Made by a program: the position numbers and the translations under genes
Part shown: piece after piece, positions 31,043 to 42,690 of the stretch
How positions within the stretch are numbered: position 1 is the first letter of the stretch
Layout: the number at the start of each line of letters is the position of its first letter
Notes under the pieces: generated by a model
The model's input: only the letters and a program-made list of their open reading frames with translations
What the model was told of the DNA's origin: nothing
The model's database searches: none
Assembly: GCF_021730395.1 (NCBI RefSeq)
Contig: NC_069376.1
Location: forward strand, 17,269,001 to 17,333,000
Length of the DNA stretch: 64,000 nt
Direction: 5' to 3'
Source of the DNA: Mercenaria mercenaria
Taxonomy: Eukaryota > Mollusca > Bivalvia > Venerida > Veneridae

Positions 31043-33483
31043 TTCATCTGATCATTAACGTGTCTCTGGTCTGGTGCTTTATGGTTCAACAATGCTGAAC
31101 CAATGAATAAAAACGCAGAAATGCCGCAACACATTGTTGCCTTAAAAAACGTTATCGGCGTCACAACGTTAAGCTTTTTTCTTGAAAGTGCGTAATTCTG
31201 TGCATTTATTTTATTTGGACTTTTTTTAAACAGCCATGGTTACTAGTATTTGTCAAATTATTTTTATGAGTCCTTCGCTTTGAACAATGATCAATATTTT
31301 GCGGTTTTATGTAGTTATATTGAAATGTTAATATGCAGAATGTAAGAAAATGGATGATGGAAACAGATGTTATATGGAATATAGTTGAGTGAAAAGTTAT
31401 TTTTAACGGCCATATTCAAATTAAAATAGGGAAGATTAATTTGTAATACCTATTTTTCCGTTTCAATTGATATTTTGATAGTATTACTTATATACTAAAA
31501 CTGTGCTCTACAGTTGTTCAAATGTCAGTAGAAAATAGTGATTTTTTTTTAAATAAATTAATGATACTATGGAAACGTACCCCGTAACCTTTATATCTAA
31601 ATATAAAATTCAAAGATATTGACATTTGTTTATTTAAGGAACACAACATCAGCTTTTTATCTGCATTTTAACACTATACATAAGAATAATAATAATTGCA
31701 TGCATAATGATTTTTCCATAAAAATGTCAGTCGAGCGGTACTGCTGTAAGTAATTTGTTTCAATAAATGCAAATAACACAAACATATTACTATCTGTAGG
31801 AATAAAATGTTTTGAAGCTACATTAAAACGAGAAAGATAACTTTATTTAATATTTTTCTAAGAAATTACGACAAAAAGCAAGATATATGATTTTTTAAAC
31901 ACCTCTTTTTCCCTAAGTTTAGATAAATAGGGTAAAGTGTTTGGCATTCTGCTAACTATATTACTGTAATATTCCAGGCTGGTCATTAACAGAACGGCAC
32001 TGAAGCTGCTGAATAACCCGGCATCATACATTGTTTAAAAAATACAGATAATGCGTTACCGTGGAAAAACGAGACCCGCGACATATACATTTTAAGCTTA
32101 CATAAGAAAGCTAACACCAATTATAGCAAACTTCTACGGATAACGGTGAAACTGAAATACACTGAATAGTGTAAGATATCTGTATTGTCCTTCTTTTAAT
32201 ATAGATACCTTTTGAGGGTCATGTACTTCAAACCTGGATAAAATTATACTCGAAGGGACAGAGATAAATGAACTTGAGATTGTACATGTAGCAGCTAAAA
32301 GATTTAATTACACGAAGTACAATAAATTTCTTCTATATTTTAACTAATTTGAATTTACCCTGGTAACACGGTATACTACCTCCTTAAATGTAATGGATTT
32401 CGCTTTCTCTTTGATAAATGATAACAAGATATATTTTGCACCTTACCTGGTCTTGTCATTAGAAAATGAAGTAAATTGCCTTAAACTGATAAACTTAACA
32501 GGGGTGAAGTTTTACGAGCATTTATCAAGCTGTTTAACATTAATCATAACAAGCTGTTTTGAAATGGAAATGTTTATATGTTTTTTTCTATACTTAGCTT
32601 CTCCGGCCAATCAGTGTGAATGGCGGCAGCATTTGAAATCAAAGCCCTGAAGAGACTGATAGCCAGTGCTTTTATACAATATATCTGAAGAATCAACATT
32701 TCATTGTGCATAGACCGGTCATGATCTGAACAATGTTAGTAAAAGTCCACCAAACAATGCTACATGCCAAATATCTAAACTCTGTGCATTGTGGTTCAAG
32801 ACAGTAAGATTTTTAAAGGTTTTTCTTATACAACTCTTTGTAAAACTAAGTTTGCCCTAGCTCAGGTTAAAATAAGCCACGTAGTATTAATGTTCACAGT
32901 ACATCTTTTTAAGAACGAATGATTATCGCATTTCAAAGTTTATGTTGGGAGCAACATATTACTGTTGAAAAGCTATTGTGCTGTCAACATGCAAATTTCT
33001 TTTTACCTTTACTTTTTAATCAGTTTATTAAATCAACAATTACCCTTTTCTGATTTGACTTATTTCTCTGTAGCTTCAGGTTTTTTTTCGGTAGATATGC
33101 AACGATACCAGTCTTTTAGGAGTTACGTTTTAGTCCTGTCTCTTGACAGCTTATATAAACACTATATTGGAAGACGTGGTCATATCAAAAGTACATATAA
33201 CACCCATACTATATACAAAATTACAAGGGAGATATCATTAAAATGAGACACCTTTGTTGCTTCTATCGTTTATTTCGTCTAGGGCGATATATACGAAAAA
33301 TATTTCCAATATGTTTAGAAAAGACGTGCCAAAATGTAATAATCATACTAATGAGATATTCATTTAATTGTGACCAAGCCCCTTTTCGCTTAATTTTTTG
33401 TGGAAACATTGAACAGTAGAGAATAGAATTCATCGAAGAATTAAATAAAACAAGGAGATCTAGAATATCGCCAACGTTAGAAT
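31043..33483. other. Unassigned AT-rich intergenic stretch
   Basis: About 2.4 kb with only short unsupported ORFs (32393-32650, 32965-33246). No splice-bounded exon, RNA gene or repeat was recognised. Confidence 0.35.
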
Positions 33484-33540
33484 ATACAGAATCCAGGAAC
33501 ACTGGTTAAGTTAACTGCTTGCCGTTACATAACTGACGTT
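33484..33540 (+). mobile_element. SINE fragment (family S3 3' domain)
   Basis: Matches the + orientation counterpart of 52800-52880: 'acagaatccaggaacactgg', 'ttaagttaactgcttgccg' and 'ttacataactga'. About 57 bp only. Confidence 0.6.
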
Positions 33541-34509
33541 CTCTTGGAAACAATATTAAACACAATCTGACTGACTTTTATGATAGGATAAAATATTGTA
33601 TTTAACAGGTTTGAAATATAATGATATTGGTCATTCATAAATACCACTGCTACTATCAGCCATTTGCCTTTTCCTTGAAATTGTCTAGCTTCTTCTGCAA
33701 CTATCTAGGCTGTCAGGATCTATTGCAAGCAACTGAAAATATATAAAAAAGAGAATATTTATACAGAAAGTACCAACGATATGTTTTGCACGTGTTGCGC
33801 AAAAAGGACTTAGGTCGATTGGTTTCTGCTCCACTTCAGAAGCAATCATCTGAAAAGATTCCCCTCTTTAACGATATCAAATGGTCATCATTCATTAAAA
33901 TATCTTATCTTTACTTCATATTTACTTCAATTGTATAAAATCCTCATCAAATGTATTTACCTTTACCTAGTACATAAATTAAGTTTGCAACATTCATATC
34001 TAAATGTTATGCAGTGACAGTTGAGTGTTTGAAGCAGCAAGTATTTAAGTGGTAGTATACATTTATACTTTGTTTATCCATACATGTAAACAGTCTGTAA
34101 AATTTTGTTTTTGCTCATAAACTTATTGATTTTATGTTTACATAAATCATATGACGTAATTGTTCATGTTTTTGTTAGAATTTTGGATCTAATGTACCTT
34201 TAAAGATATCCAATGGCCATCGTTCACTAAAATATTCTATCTTTAAGTATTTAATTCAAGAGAAAATATTTTTAACGTTTTAAACATATAAGTTAATTGT
34301 GTGTGTGAAGTGATATATTCATTATTAGATGTCATATAGTAACAGGCGATTGTTAACACTTCTTCCAGTTTTAGCGGCTGTTTAGTTCTACTTCCAAACC
34401 ATTTTCGGTACAAATTGTGTTTCCAAATACATTATATACCTTACTGCTATCTCACGCCTACTCGATTTGCTTCTTGATATCAGTAAAAATACAAACATGT
34501 GACAATGAA
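33541..34509. other. Unassigned AT-rich intergenic stretch
   Basis: Nothing recognised. 'gaatattt/atatcaaatggtcatc' near 33870 and 'gatatccaatggccatcg' near 34206 hint at an old duplicated block about 330 bp apart. Confidence 0.35.
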
Positions 34510-34995
34510 AGTGCTGTCATGACGAAACGGCCTAGTTCAACCATAAATCAGCTTGCTGGTATACATGATGACGCTCGCCTTTGTTACGTTCTTTTATGGC
34601 GACATGTACTAGGATGTTGGGCCAAACGGGTGACGGGCGCGGGGGGGGGGATAGAGCGGAAGCCTGTGACAGATAACTTCCCGTTGTCTAAGCAGATTTC
34701 TCACTTAAGCTTTATGTCGGCTAATAGGCCGTCAACGGCTACCTACCACTAAACGTAAAGTGGATTTAGCCGTCAAAAGTCTGTCACGCAAATGGCGCTG
34801 ACGTTTGTAATTGTCTTGCCGCACTGACATTACAAGCGGTCTGTCTGAACGAGACATACGACAAGCGTTTCCGTGTCTCTGAGACGTCGAACGAGACGCA
34901 GCGCTATCTAACGAGCAGGAGACGTTAAAACGTCTAATGACTTGTTCTCGCGTTCGCCCACGCTCACTATCTTTGATCATCTCTTCGAAAATTAG
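34510..34995 (-). mobile_element. Tc1/mariner-like transposase fragment, decayed
   Basis: Minus-strand reading: MIKDSERGRTREQVIRRFNVS (first helix-turn-helix), CRMSRSDRPLVMSVRQDNY (the Gly-Arg-Pro-Arg-like linker, here degenerate), KRQRHLRDRLLTAKSTLR and LVVGSR, then an in-frame TGA and RPISRHK. This order matches the N-terminal DNA-binding half of Tc1/mariner-like (IS630 superfamily) transposases common in molluscs. Further stops follow towards 34510 and no DDE catalytic domain is preserved. An uninterrupted G run (about 34642-34651 on the + strand) lies inside the decayed part. No inverted ends were found. An ORF longer than the conserved part runs to 35109. Confidence 0.6.
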
Positions 34996-35244
34996 CCTCT
35001 GCGTTACCGAAAACTGATTTATTTCAAAAAATCTTTGAAAATATTGTCGCATATTTACTAACACATGTACCTGTGTAAAATTCAACTCGATACAACCACA
35101 TGGTGACACACGGACTGCATGAGGAAATCATGAGCAGGTACATGAATTTAACAATGGGACGAATAAAATCGTACGAGTTTCTGTTGGCTGTGTTTGTAGG
35201 TCTGAGTACATGTATATTTCTGACATTGCCCAACAAATTTAAAG

Positions 35245-35460
35245 TTACGGAGTAAATCTCAAAACACGGAAATATTTGTTAAACGAGCAACATCTTTACC
35301 AAAATCTACCTGCCGTACTCCCCTGTAAATACTTAAAATATTATCAAAAAGATGTCCCACTTTGAAAATGAATACAAATAAAGAAATAAAAATAAACAAT
35401 TGCCAAAAACTACGTTCAACATTGTTATCTGAAATTTCAGCACATGCACCAAAACGAACA
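35245..35460. repeat. Dispersed repeat R, copy 1
   Basis: A diverged match to 51668-51880 in the same orientation: both hold 'caacatctttaccaaaa', 'tctgcctg/tctacctg', 'gtcccac/gtcccaaaaat', 'gttcaac' and 'tgaaatttcaacac / tgaaatttcagcac'. The minus strand is open in copy 1 (35259-35546) but no family is recognised. It could be a transposon or an old pseudogene. Confidence 0.5.
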
Positions 35461-35903
35461 TAACGAACGTAACAGTGATGATTTTTTAAAGGCACTAAAC
35501 TGTTCGAAAGTGTGGCACTTTTATCTAACTCTTTTCCGGAATTCAATGTAAATACCAGTAAACTGATAGTTGTTGTGTATAGTAATATACATGCTGTTTA
35601 TGCTGTTTAATTTTCATGTGAAACAACATTTTCTTTCTATGATTTGTTGTTGTTTGATGTTTTTGTCTCGTACTGTAAGGCTAAGACTTAAAGTATGTAA
35701 AGAAAATAACGCCAACTTTCGATGGGGAATTTCTTTATCTCGTTTTAAGCAAACGTCTATTAAAATATTTCAAATACTTCATTCCTTATAATTTTACAGC
35801 TTAAGTTTGTATTTTGCCTCGATCCTTAAGAAAGGCTTAATATTTTATACTTGATTCTTTGTATACTTATAATACAAGTCCATCGTAAATCATTTCTACT
35901 TAC
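35461..35903. other. Putative first intron of the TSP1 gene and downstream DNA
   Basis: On the minus strand this follows the donor of the TSP1 exon. No second exon was recognised here or further left. Confidence 0.35.
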
Positions 35904-36186
35904 TGTGGAAACAGTTCGTATTACATTGTTCATATTCACGAAATTCGTCGCTATGTTTATCGTAGTCCATTCCACAGTTAGCCATACAGGCGCGAATATC
36001 ATTAGCCAATTCGCTCTTACAGCAAAACTGTCTGTACCTGCTCCGAGAACCACCGCCACAAGAACTGCTACATTCAGACCACGATTCCCATGGAAACCAA
36101 TCACATATCACATCGCAAGTTTCGTCACTCGATATTTCATGCACAAGTGTCAAAATTAGATATAAAAACACTGCCTTATGCTTCAT
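35904..36186 (-). CDS. First coding exon of a secreted TSP1-domain protein
   Basis: ATG at 36184-36186. Residues 1-20 form a signal peptide (MKHKAVFLYLILTLVHEISS). The rest is one thrombospondin type 1 repeat: CDVICDWFPWESWSECSSS, CGGGSRSRYRQFCC, then CMANCGM and EQCNTNC. The three-Trp layer WxxWxxW, the CSxSCGGG core and the R-x-R strand are all present. The exon ends ...TGT TTC CAC A followed by GTAAGT, a perfect donor (phase 1), so the in-frame TAG at 35896 is intronic. Downstream exons were not found in the window. TSP1 repeats bind glycosaminoglycans and matrix proteins; the target of this one is unknown. It is convergent with the vWA gene at 25-27 kb. Confidence 0.8.
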
Positions 36187-36217
36187 TATCTTTTTGTTTT
36201 AGTATTCCATACATCCG

Positions 36218-36225
36218 CTTTTATA
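36218..36225 (-). promoter_or_regulatory. TATA box candidate for the TSP1 gene
   Basis: TATAAAAG on the minus strand, first T at 36225, about 39 bp before the ATG. With initiation some 30 bp downstream the 5' UTR would be only about 10 bases. Either initiation is unusually close to the ATG, or a 5' exon lies further upstream and this match is accidental. Confidence 0.4.
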
Positions 36226-36990
36226 CATTTGAACAGACTGATTAAGCTGTTAAGCTACGAATCTAGGTAGATTTAAAACTGCCTTATACCAATATATTTC
36301 GATCAGTGAGTAAATTGTGAAGGAATTTTGCTGTACACTGTACCATTGATTATATATCATAATATATTAGCATATCCTGAACAAACTATATTGTGGATCT
36401 TAGTTTTAGATTTTAAAATTCAGTTATTCGAATTCTTTTAAACCTTGTTTGAGGTCCATATTTTTCAATTAAGAAAAATAAAGCCTTTTTTTCCGTTTTA
36501 TTGACCGACATTGCGATAGTATATACTAATGTTTCGAAATAATCATAATTCAGTCTAATAATACATCCAGTTTGTGAAACGCAATTGATCTGAAGATGCA
36601 TAAATACCCAAAGTCAGTTCTGACACGTGTTACAAAACCAATCAAACTAACAAATATTGAACGACTGGAAAAGGACTGTGGCAAACCCATTCTTCATAAT
36701 AAATTTATGCACTTTTTTATCGTAAAGTTTCGCACTGTGCTGAAATGTTTTCCGATTTTAGAAGTATTTTATCATTGTTTAAGAATTATTAACAACATAT
36801 TTTATATTTCCTGGTAATGTTAGAGACATACAAATCAAATAAGAACAGAAGGAATTTATACTATAATGTCTAAACACTTCGTACTAATGTTAAATGGCAT
36901 GCAATGTAATAAATTAAACTATCATCTAGCAATAAAAGTCCCCAAACGGAAGGGGCATTTGCCATCTGCTGTCATAGGAACCACATTTTT
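36226..36990. other. Unassigned AT-rich stretch
   Basis: No exon, RNA gene or repeat recognised; 36413-36601 and 36596-36817 ORFs are unsupported. Confidence 0.35.
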
Positions 36991-37772
36991 ACCTCGACTA
37001 TTCGAAGAATAGTCTAGCTATTCTACTCACCCTGGCGTCGGCGTCGGCGTCGGCGTCACACCTTGGTTAAGTTTTTGCATGCAAGTACATACAGCTATCA
37101 TTAAAAAGCATATAGATTTGAATCTTATTTTTTCTTTTTCAATTACCAACCTCACTGGGTCAAGGTCCATAACTCTGACATGTATTTTGAGCAAATCATG
37201 CCCCATTTTGGACCAAAGCTAATGCAGATATTGAATTTGAAACTTCACATGTATCTCCGGGGTTATAAAACTAGTTGATAGCAGCAAGTCCCATAACTCT
37301 GACCTTCATTTTGGCCAAATTATGCCCCCTGTTGGACTTAGAAAATTCTGGTTAAAGTTTTGCGTGCACGTACATACAGTTATTACTAAAAGGCATATAG
37401 ATTTGAAACTTATTTTTTCTTTTTCTAGGTCAATAACCAACCTCACTGGGTCAAGTTCCATAACTCTGACATGTATTTTGGGCAAATTATGCCCCCTTTT
37501 GGACTTCTGGTTAAGGTTTTACATGCAAGTTACTATCTCCAAAACTAATGCAGATATTGAATTGAAGTTTCACATGTGTCTTCGGGGTTATAAAACTAGT
37601 TGATAGCAGCAAGTCCCATAAATCTGATATGCATTTTGGTCAAATTATGTCCCCTTTTAAACTTAAAACTCTTTTGATATTTGATATTTTGGGTAATATT
37701 TTCCTGCTTCTGTGAAAATATTTCGAATTGTCAAGCTTGGCTGTCTTACGTGTCTTACGGACAGTTTTTGTT
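36991..37772 (+). mobile_element. Satellite-cored element E6 (~310-bp units)
   Basis: 5' hairpin GACTATTCGAAGAATAGTC (36996-37014), then a ggcgtcggcgtcggcgtc block as in E3, then two diverged units of about 310 bp sharing 'gcatatagatttga', 'aattaccaacctcactggg', 'ccataactctgacatgt' and 'ttgatagcagcaagtccca'. The 3' end has a hairpin formed by CTGTC-TTACG-GACAG and a TTTTTGTT terminus at 37772. It is non-coding. Confidence 0.75.
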
Positions 37773-38330
37773 ATATCGAAACTAAATTCATTGAAGAACC
37801 TACACATATTTTTTTATATAAAACCTTACCATCTAGCCAACTTTTGTGAAAGAAAAATCTTATGCTTAATAAAAGAACAAAGGACAGACATACAGACGAA
37901 CTGACGAGTAAAAGTCAAAATAAAACGATTTGTGTATTCTTCATCTTGCTTTCTATCTATGTCACAGATGTCATGAACAATTTCTCTTGTACTTTTAAAG
38001 TTATCACAGAATTATTCACGTTTGTGGCTAACAAAAATACAGACAGATATGCGATCGAACGAATAAACGAAAAAAAAGAATGTTCATGACATCTCAATTG
38101 TGTTGTATCATTTTATCATATTTCCTGAGAGCACCTCTAGCACTTTTTAAGTTATCACAGAATCCAGCTTTTTGTCATATTTTTGGACTAAACGTTGCTA
38201 TAGCAACCACTTTCATCGTCATAGTAACAAAATGAAAGGACAAGCATATCCTCCATATTGTCAGCTATTTCATGTGTTCAGGTTTGTAAACAATATCTGG
38301 AACTTTGACATAATATTCAGCGTTCACGCA
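37773..38330. other. Unassigned stretch
   Basis: Two loosely similar blocks ('cttttaaagttatcacagaat' near 37995 and 'ctttttaagttatcacagaat' near 38141) suggest an old short duplication. No gene supported. Confidence 0.4.
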
Positions 38331-40910
38331 AGTAACCTACAAAAACTTGCAACTGATACCCACACACAAAAGTTTGCAACTGATACTGCTTTCATGTAAG
38401 TCACAAACAAAAGCTTGCAACTGATACCCACACACAAAAGTTTGCAACTGATACTGCTTTCATGTAAGTCACAAACAAAAGCTTGCAACTGATAACGCGT
38501 TCATGTAAGTCAAACACAAAATCTTGCAACTGATACCGAGATCGTGTAAGTCGCACACAAATGTTGCAACTGATACTGCGTTCATGTGAGTGGCACACAA
38601 AGTCTTGCAACTAATACAACGTTCACCAAGTTCATGTAAGTCGCACACAAAGTCTTGCAACTGATATCACGTTCGTTTAAGTCGCACACAAAATCTTGCA
38701 ATTGATACCACGTTCATGTAAGTCGCTAACAAAGTCTTGAAACTGATACCACGTTCACCACGTTCAAGTTAGTCACACACAAAATCTTGCAACAGATACC
38801 GCTTTTACCACGTTCAAGTAAGTCACACACAAAGTCTTGCAACTGATACCGATACTGCGTTTACCACGATCATGTAAGTCGCACATAAAATCTTACAACT
38901 GAGTCTTCGTTCAAGTAAGTTGCACACAAAGTCTTGCAACTGATACCGCATTCACCACGTTCATATAATCGCACACACAATCTTGCAACTGTCACCGCGT
39001 TCATGTAAGCCACACACAAAGTCTTGCAACTGATACCACGTTCGTTTAAGTCACATACAAAATCTTGCAAATGATACCGCGTTCACCGCGTTCAAGTAAG
39101 TCGCACACAAAGTCTAGCAACTGATACCGCGTTCACCACGTTGAAGTAAGTCACACACAAAGTCTTGCAACTGTTACCGCGTTCACCACGTTCATGTAAC
39201 TTAAAGGTACACACAAAAGTTTGCAACTGATACCGCGTTCATGTAAGTTGCACAAAAACCTTGCAACTGATATCGCATTTATGTAAATCACACATTAAAG
39301 TCTTGCAACTGATACCGCGTTCATGTAAATCGCACATAAAATCTTACAACTGATACCTCGTTCATGTAAGTCGCAACAAAATCTTGCAACTGATACATCG
39401 TTCATGTAAGTCGCAACAAAATCTTGCAACTGACACCTCGTTCATGTTAGTCGCACTCAAAATCTTGCAACTGATACCTCGTTCATGTCAGCCGCACACA
39501 AGATCTTGCAACTGATACCTCGCTCATGTAAGTCGCACTCAAAATCTTGCAACTGATATCGCGTTCATGCAAGTCACACATAAATGTCTTGCAACTGATT
39601 CCGCGTTCATGTAAGTCGCACACAAAGTCTCGCAACTAATATCTCGTTTATGTAAGTCGCACTCAAAATCTGGCAACTGATATCGCGTTCATGTAAGTCA
39701 CACATAAAAGTCTTGCAACAAATACCGCATTCCTGTAAGTCGCACACAAAGTCTTGCAACTGATACCTCGTTCATGTAAATTGCATTCAAAATCTTGCAA
39801 CTGATACCTCGTTCATGTACGTTGCTCTCCAAATCTTGCAACTGATACCTCGTTCATGTAAGTCGAACACACACAAAGCCTTGCAACTGATACCTGGTTT
39901 AGGTAAGATGCACTCAAAACCTTGCAACTGATATCGCGTTCATGTTAGTCACACATAAAAGTCTTGCAACTGATACCGCGTTCATGTAAGTCCCACACAA
40001 AGTCTTGCAACTGATACCGCGTTTATGTAAGTCACACTGCACAAGACCATAGTCATTTGCCCTTGGCTGACCACAATACGGAAGTGGTTACGCGGAAAAT
40101 AGTTCCTCTGTTTGATGGTGAATATTGGTGAATTTTTGAGTGAAAGGCCTGCAATAAATGGCATGATTTAGAAATGATATTAAATAGTAGGTACATGTAC
40201 AATTTGACAGAATGAGAATGTCAGAATATGCATAACACGACTTTTTGATAGGGCCTGTTTAGCTGTTTGCGGCCATCTAGAGAGTATTCTTCATACACAT
40301 GTGATTTGGTTCAAAATGGTGGAAAAAAGAGCCGGTCAACCCAATGTTTACTGTGGCTGGATTTTTTTCTCTTGAATAGTTCTGTTGAGTTCAGGTATTT
40401 TTATGGGTGTTGGAATGCATGAAAAAAATGCTATAGTGTCCAGTGCCGATATATAGAACATATAGTAAAAATAACTGTGGCCTTAGGCCACACACAAAAT
40501 CTTGCAACTGATACCTCGTTCATGTAAGTTGCACTCAAAATTTTGCAACTGATACCTCGTTCATGTAAGTTGCACTGATACCTCGTTCATGTAAGTTGCA
40601 CTCAAAATCTTGCAACTGATACCTCGATCATCTTAGTCGCACAAAAATTCTTACAACTGACATGGCGTTCAATGCAAGCAAGTCGCACACAAAATCTTGC
40701 AACTGATATCGCGTTCATGTAAGATGCACTCAAAATCTTGCAACTGATGCCTCGTTTTTGTAAGACACACACAAAATCTTGTAACTGATACCTCGTTCAT
40801 GTTAGCCGCACAAAAAAAAATCTTGCAACGCGTTCAAGCAAGTCACACACAAAATCTTGCAACTGATATCACGTTCAAGCAAGTCACAGACAAAATCTTA
40901 CAACTGATAT
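38331..40910. repeat. Minisatellite, ~41-bp unit, about 50 copies
   Basis: The unit reads 'cacacaaagtcttgcaactg' followed by 'ataccgcgttcatgtaagtcg'. About 40 copies fill 38331-40035 and about ten fill 40488-40910, with variants at the CpG (ccgcg, cctcg, ccacg) and occasional 'ttcaccacg' insertions that lengthen the unit. Minus-strand ORFs (38401-38610, 38469-38660, 38870-39070) repeat the peptide ARLCVRLT-like and are artefacts. Most units contain GTAAGT on the + strand, the consensus of a 5' splice site. The array is split by a MITE-like element. Confidence 0.92.
40038..40488. mobile_element. MITE-like element inserted in the minisatellite
   Basis: About 450 bp of unrelated sequence interrupting the array. 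Its ends are imperfect inverted repeats: 'cacaagaccatagtcattt' on the left and 'aaaataactgtggccttagg' on the right (about 14 of 19 positions pair). It is non-coding. The array resumes on both sides. Confidence 0.6.
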
Positions 40911-41107
40911 CAACAGACTAATCATTAAGCAAGACAACATTGAGCATCAACATACTTTATAATCATACTTTATTAACTACAAAACAGGTACAGCTACAAC
41001 GGAGACAGATATTCGGGCAGAATTTGTGAAGCAAAAAAAAATGTTGTAATTTCTTTTAACCTGTGCGAAATTATTATAATCAATTTAAAAGAAAAAAAAT
41101 ACCAATT
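40911..41107. other. Unassigned stretch
   Basis: AT-rich, no feature seen. Confidence 0.3.
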
Positions 41108-41184
41108 TACAATATAAGAGGCTCGAACAAGTCGGGCAAGTGATTTGAAGTCAGCGACCTTAGCCACTCGGCCAGGGAGGCATT
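41108..41184 (-). mobile_element. tRNA-like SINE head (family S2)
   Basis: On the minus strand: 'ccctggccgagtggctaagg' (A box), 'tcgctgacttcaaatcactt' and a degenerate B box 'ttgttcgagcc'. A class II (Leu/Ser)-like tRNA head without a full tRNA fold, so not a functional tRNA gene. The body is missing. Confidence 0.6.
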
Positions 41185-41940
41185 ACCATTTAGTGGGAGT
41201 GATAATATCAAACATCTTTGAAGTTTGAAATATAGCCACTTAGTAATTAAAGAGATTAAGTGTTTGTTCATTATACTTGAACTGGAAATCTAACATAGCA
41301 CAATCAATTAAATATTGGTGCGACAGTTACTAGTATCCCTCTTGTGTTAATTGTGGGCAGGTATATATAGGTTTGATTTTCAAAACGGGTTTTCTTGTTA
41401 GCATAAAATTCTATGAAATTATATAAAACCATGTAATCTTTATTTCTTTTGTATGTTTTGCACATAGAAAGTGCTAGTAATTGATTTTGTCAGAAATTTA
41501 CAAGTACCAGAGAGTAAGATTCCTCATTGTAAACCGATTTCATCATGTTTGAACAAACCGTGCTGCAGGCAGGGCATGGGGAAAACATCTACATAGGTTA
41601 TTTGTATTTTTGTTTGCATGTATGAGTGTGGATACTGGTGTGTGTGGTGGTGGGGGGGGGGGGGGGGGGGGGCGGGGCACGTCCGTATGCTGTAAATTGC
41701 GATTTGGGTGCCTGAGTTTTAGAAACACGACATTCCCTGTTTTTGATATTATTCCTTGCTTTTTTAAGGAATATGAGGTACTCGTTTTTTTTTCACGGTA
41801 TGTCAACTATGTTTTTATAAATTTGTTTTAAATATTCAAAAACCCAGTTGGCAAAGTTAAAAAGTCTATTGAGTGTGAACTACGTTCAAATAACCGTTTC
41901 ACAATGCTTTAGTGAACATTCTTCATAAGTATTTAAAAAG
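41185..41940. other. Unassigned, with a G-homopolymer
   Basis: No gene seen. A run of about 21 G at 41651-41672 (followed by CGGGG) can form G-quadruplexes and is a place where assembly errors are common. Short ORFs over it are artefacts. Confidence 0.45.
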
Positions 41941-42151
41941 TACTGTGAAATCATTTTTATTCGCGTAGGACGAATTTTCGCGTATTTCGCGCTAGAACCG
42001 ATGCGCGAATTTAAGACCGCGCTAATATTATTTTTTAATTTTATTTTTTCATTTATAAATTGAAAATGCGCGAATTAAAGCCCGCGCGAAACAGTCCTTT
42101 TTCACGTTTGCGCGAAATTTTATGCCAGCGAATTTAAATGATTTCACAGTA
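41941..42151. mobile_element. MITE with perfect 16-bp TIRs and CpG-rich interior
   Basis: TACTGTGAAATCATTT at 41941-41956 and its exact inverse AAATGATTTCACAGTA at 42136-42151. The 179-bp interior is a mix of A/T and repeated GCGCGAA / TTCGCGC motifs that also pair with each other, so the whole element folds back. TA at each end may be the target duplication (mariner-like), but this is not proven. Confidence 0.82.
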
Positions 42152-42487
42152 AATATTTTTAAGGCAGTTTCCTTATAGTCATTACCACATACACATTTTG
42201 TTTTTGATTTTTGCTTTTCAACGTACATAGAACATTAATCAAATATATAAGGCTACGGGAAGTTTCCAATAAAGTTGTGAAATACAGTGGCATTCTTCTC
42301 TTGTGATCTTGAATAACAAACAAAGAACAGAGAAAATGCTGTTTATTTTCTTGTTACATAATTTATAAAGAAATATTCACTCTTAATAACTTAAGACCAT
42401 AGGTTAGAAGGTTAGAGAAACTGTAGAATCTACATGAAATAATGAGCTTCCATTATTCAGTTTCCTAATCAGGCTGGTCACAATGAA
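42152..42487. other. Unassigned stretch
   Basis: AT-rich, no feature seen. Confidence 0.3.
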
Positions 42488-42690
42488 GACTTTGGCCCTC
42501 GTGGCCAAGTGGCTAAGATTGCTGACTTGAAATTACATGTCTCTCACCGATGTTGGGTTCGAGTCTCGCTCTGGGCGTAGAATTCTGCAAATGACGAAGC
42601 CATCCAGGTGGTTAACGGAAGGTCGATGGTTCTACCTGATTAAATATATAATTATGCGTGGAGGTGCACCCCGGGTTTGCAAAAGCTTGA
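42488..42690 (+). mobile_element. tRNA-derived SINE (family S2), 3'-truncated
   Basis: Head 'tggccaagtggctaagat' (A box) and 'gggttcgagtctcgctct' (B box), then body 'catccaggtggttaacgg', 'ggtcgatggttctacctg' and 'ggaggtgcaccccgggttt'. The family tail (seen at 16021-16127) is lacking. A 62-codon ORF over it is an artefact. Confidence 0.75.

Noticed and set aside
38401-39070. Minus-strand Cys-rich repeat peptides
   Set aside because: They arise from the 41-bp minisatellite; the frame is not kept across units of varying length.
38331-40910. CRISPR-like array
   Set aside because: Units vary throughout and have no constant repeat with unique spacers; the context is a eukaryotic genome.
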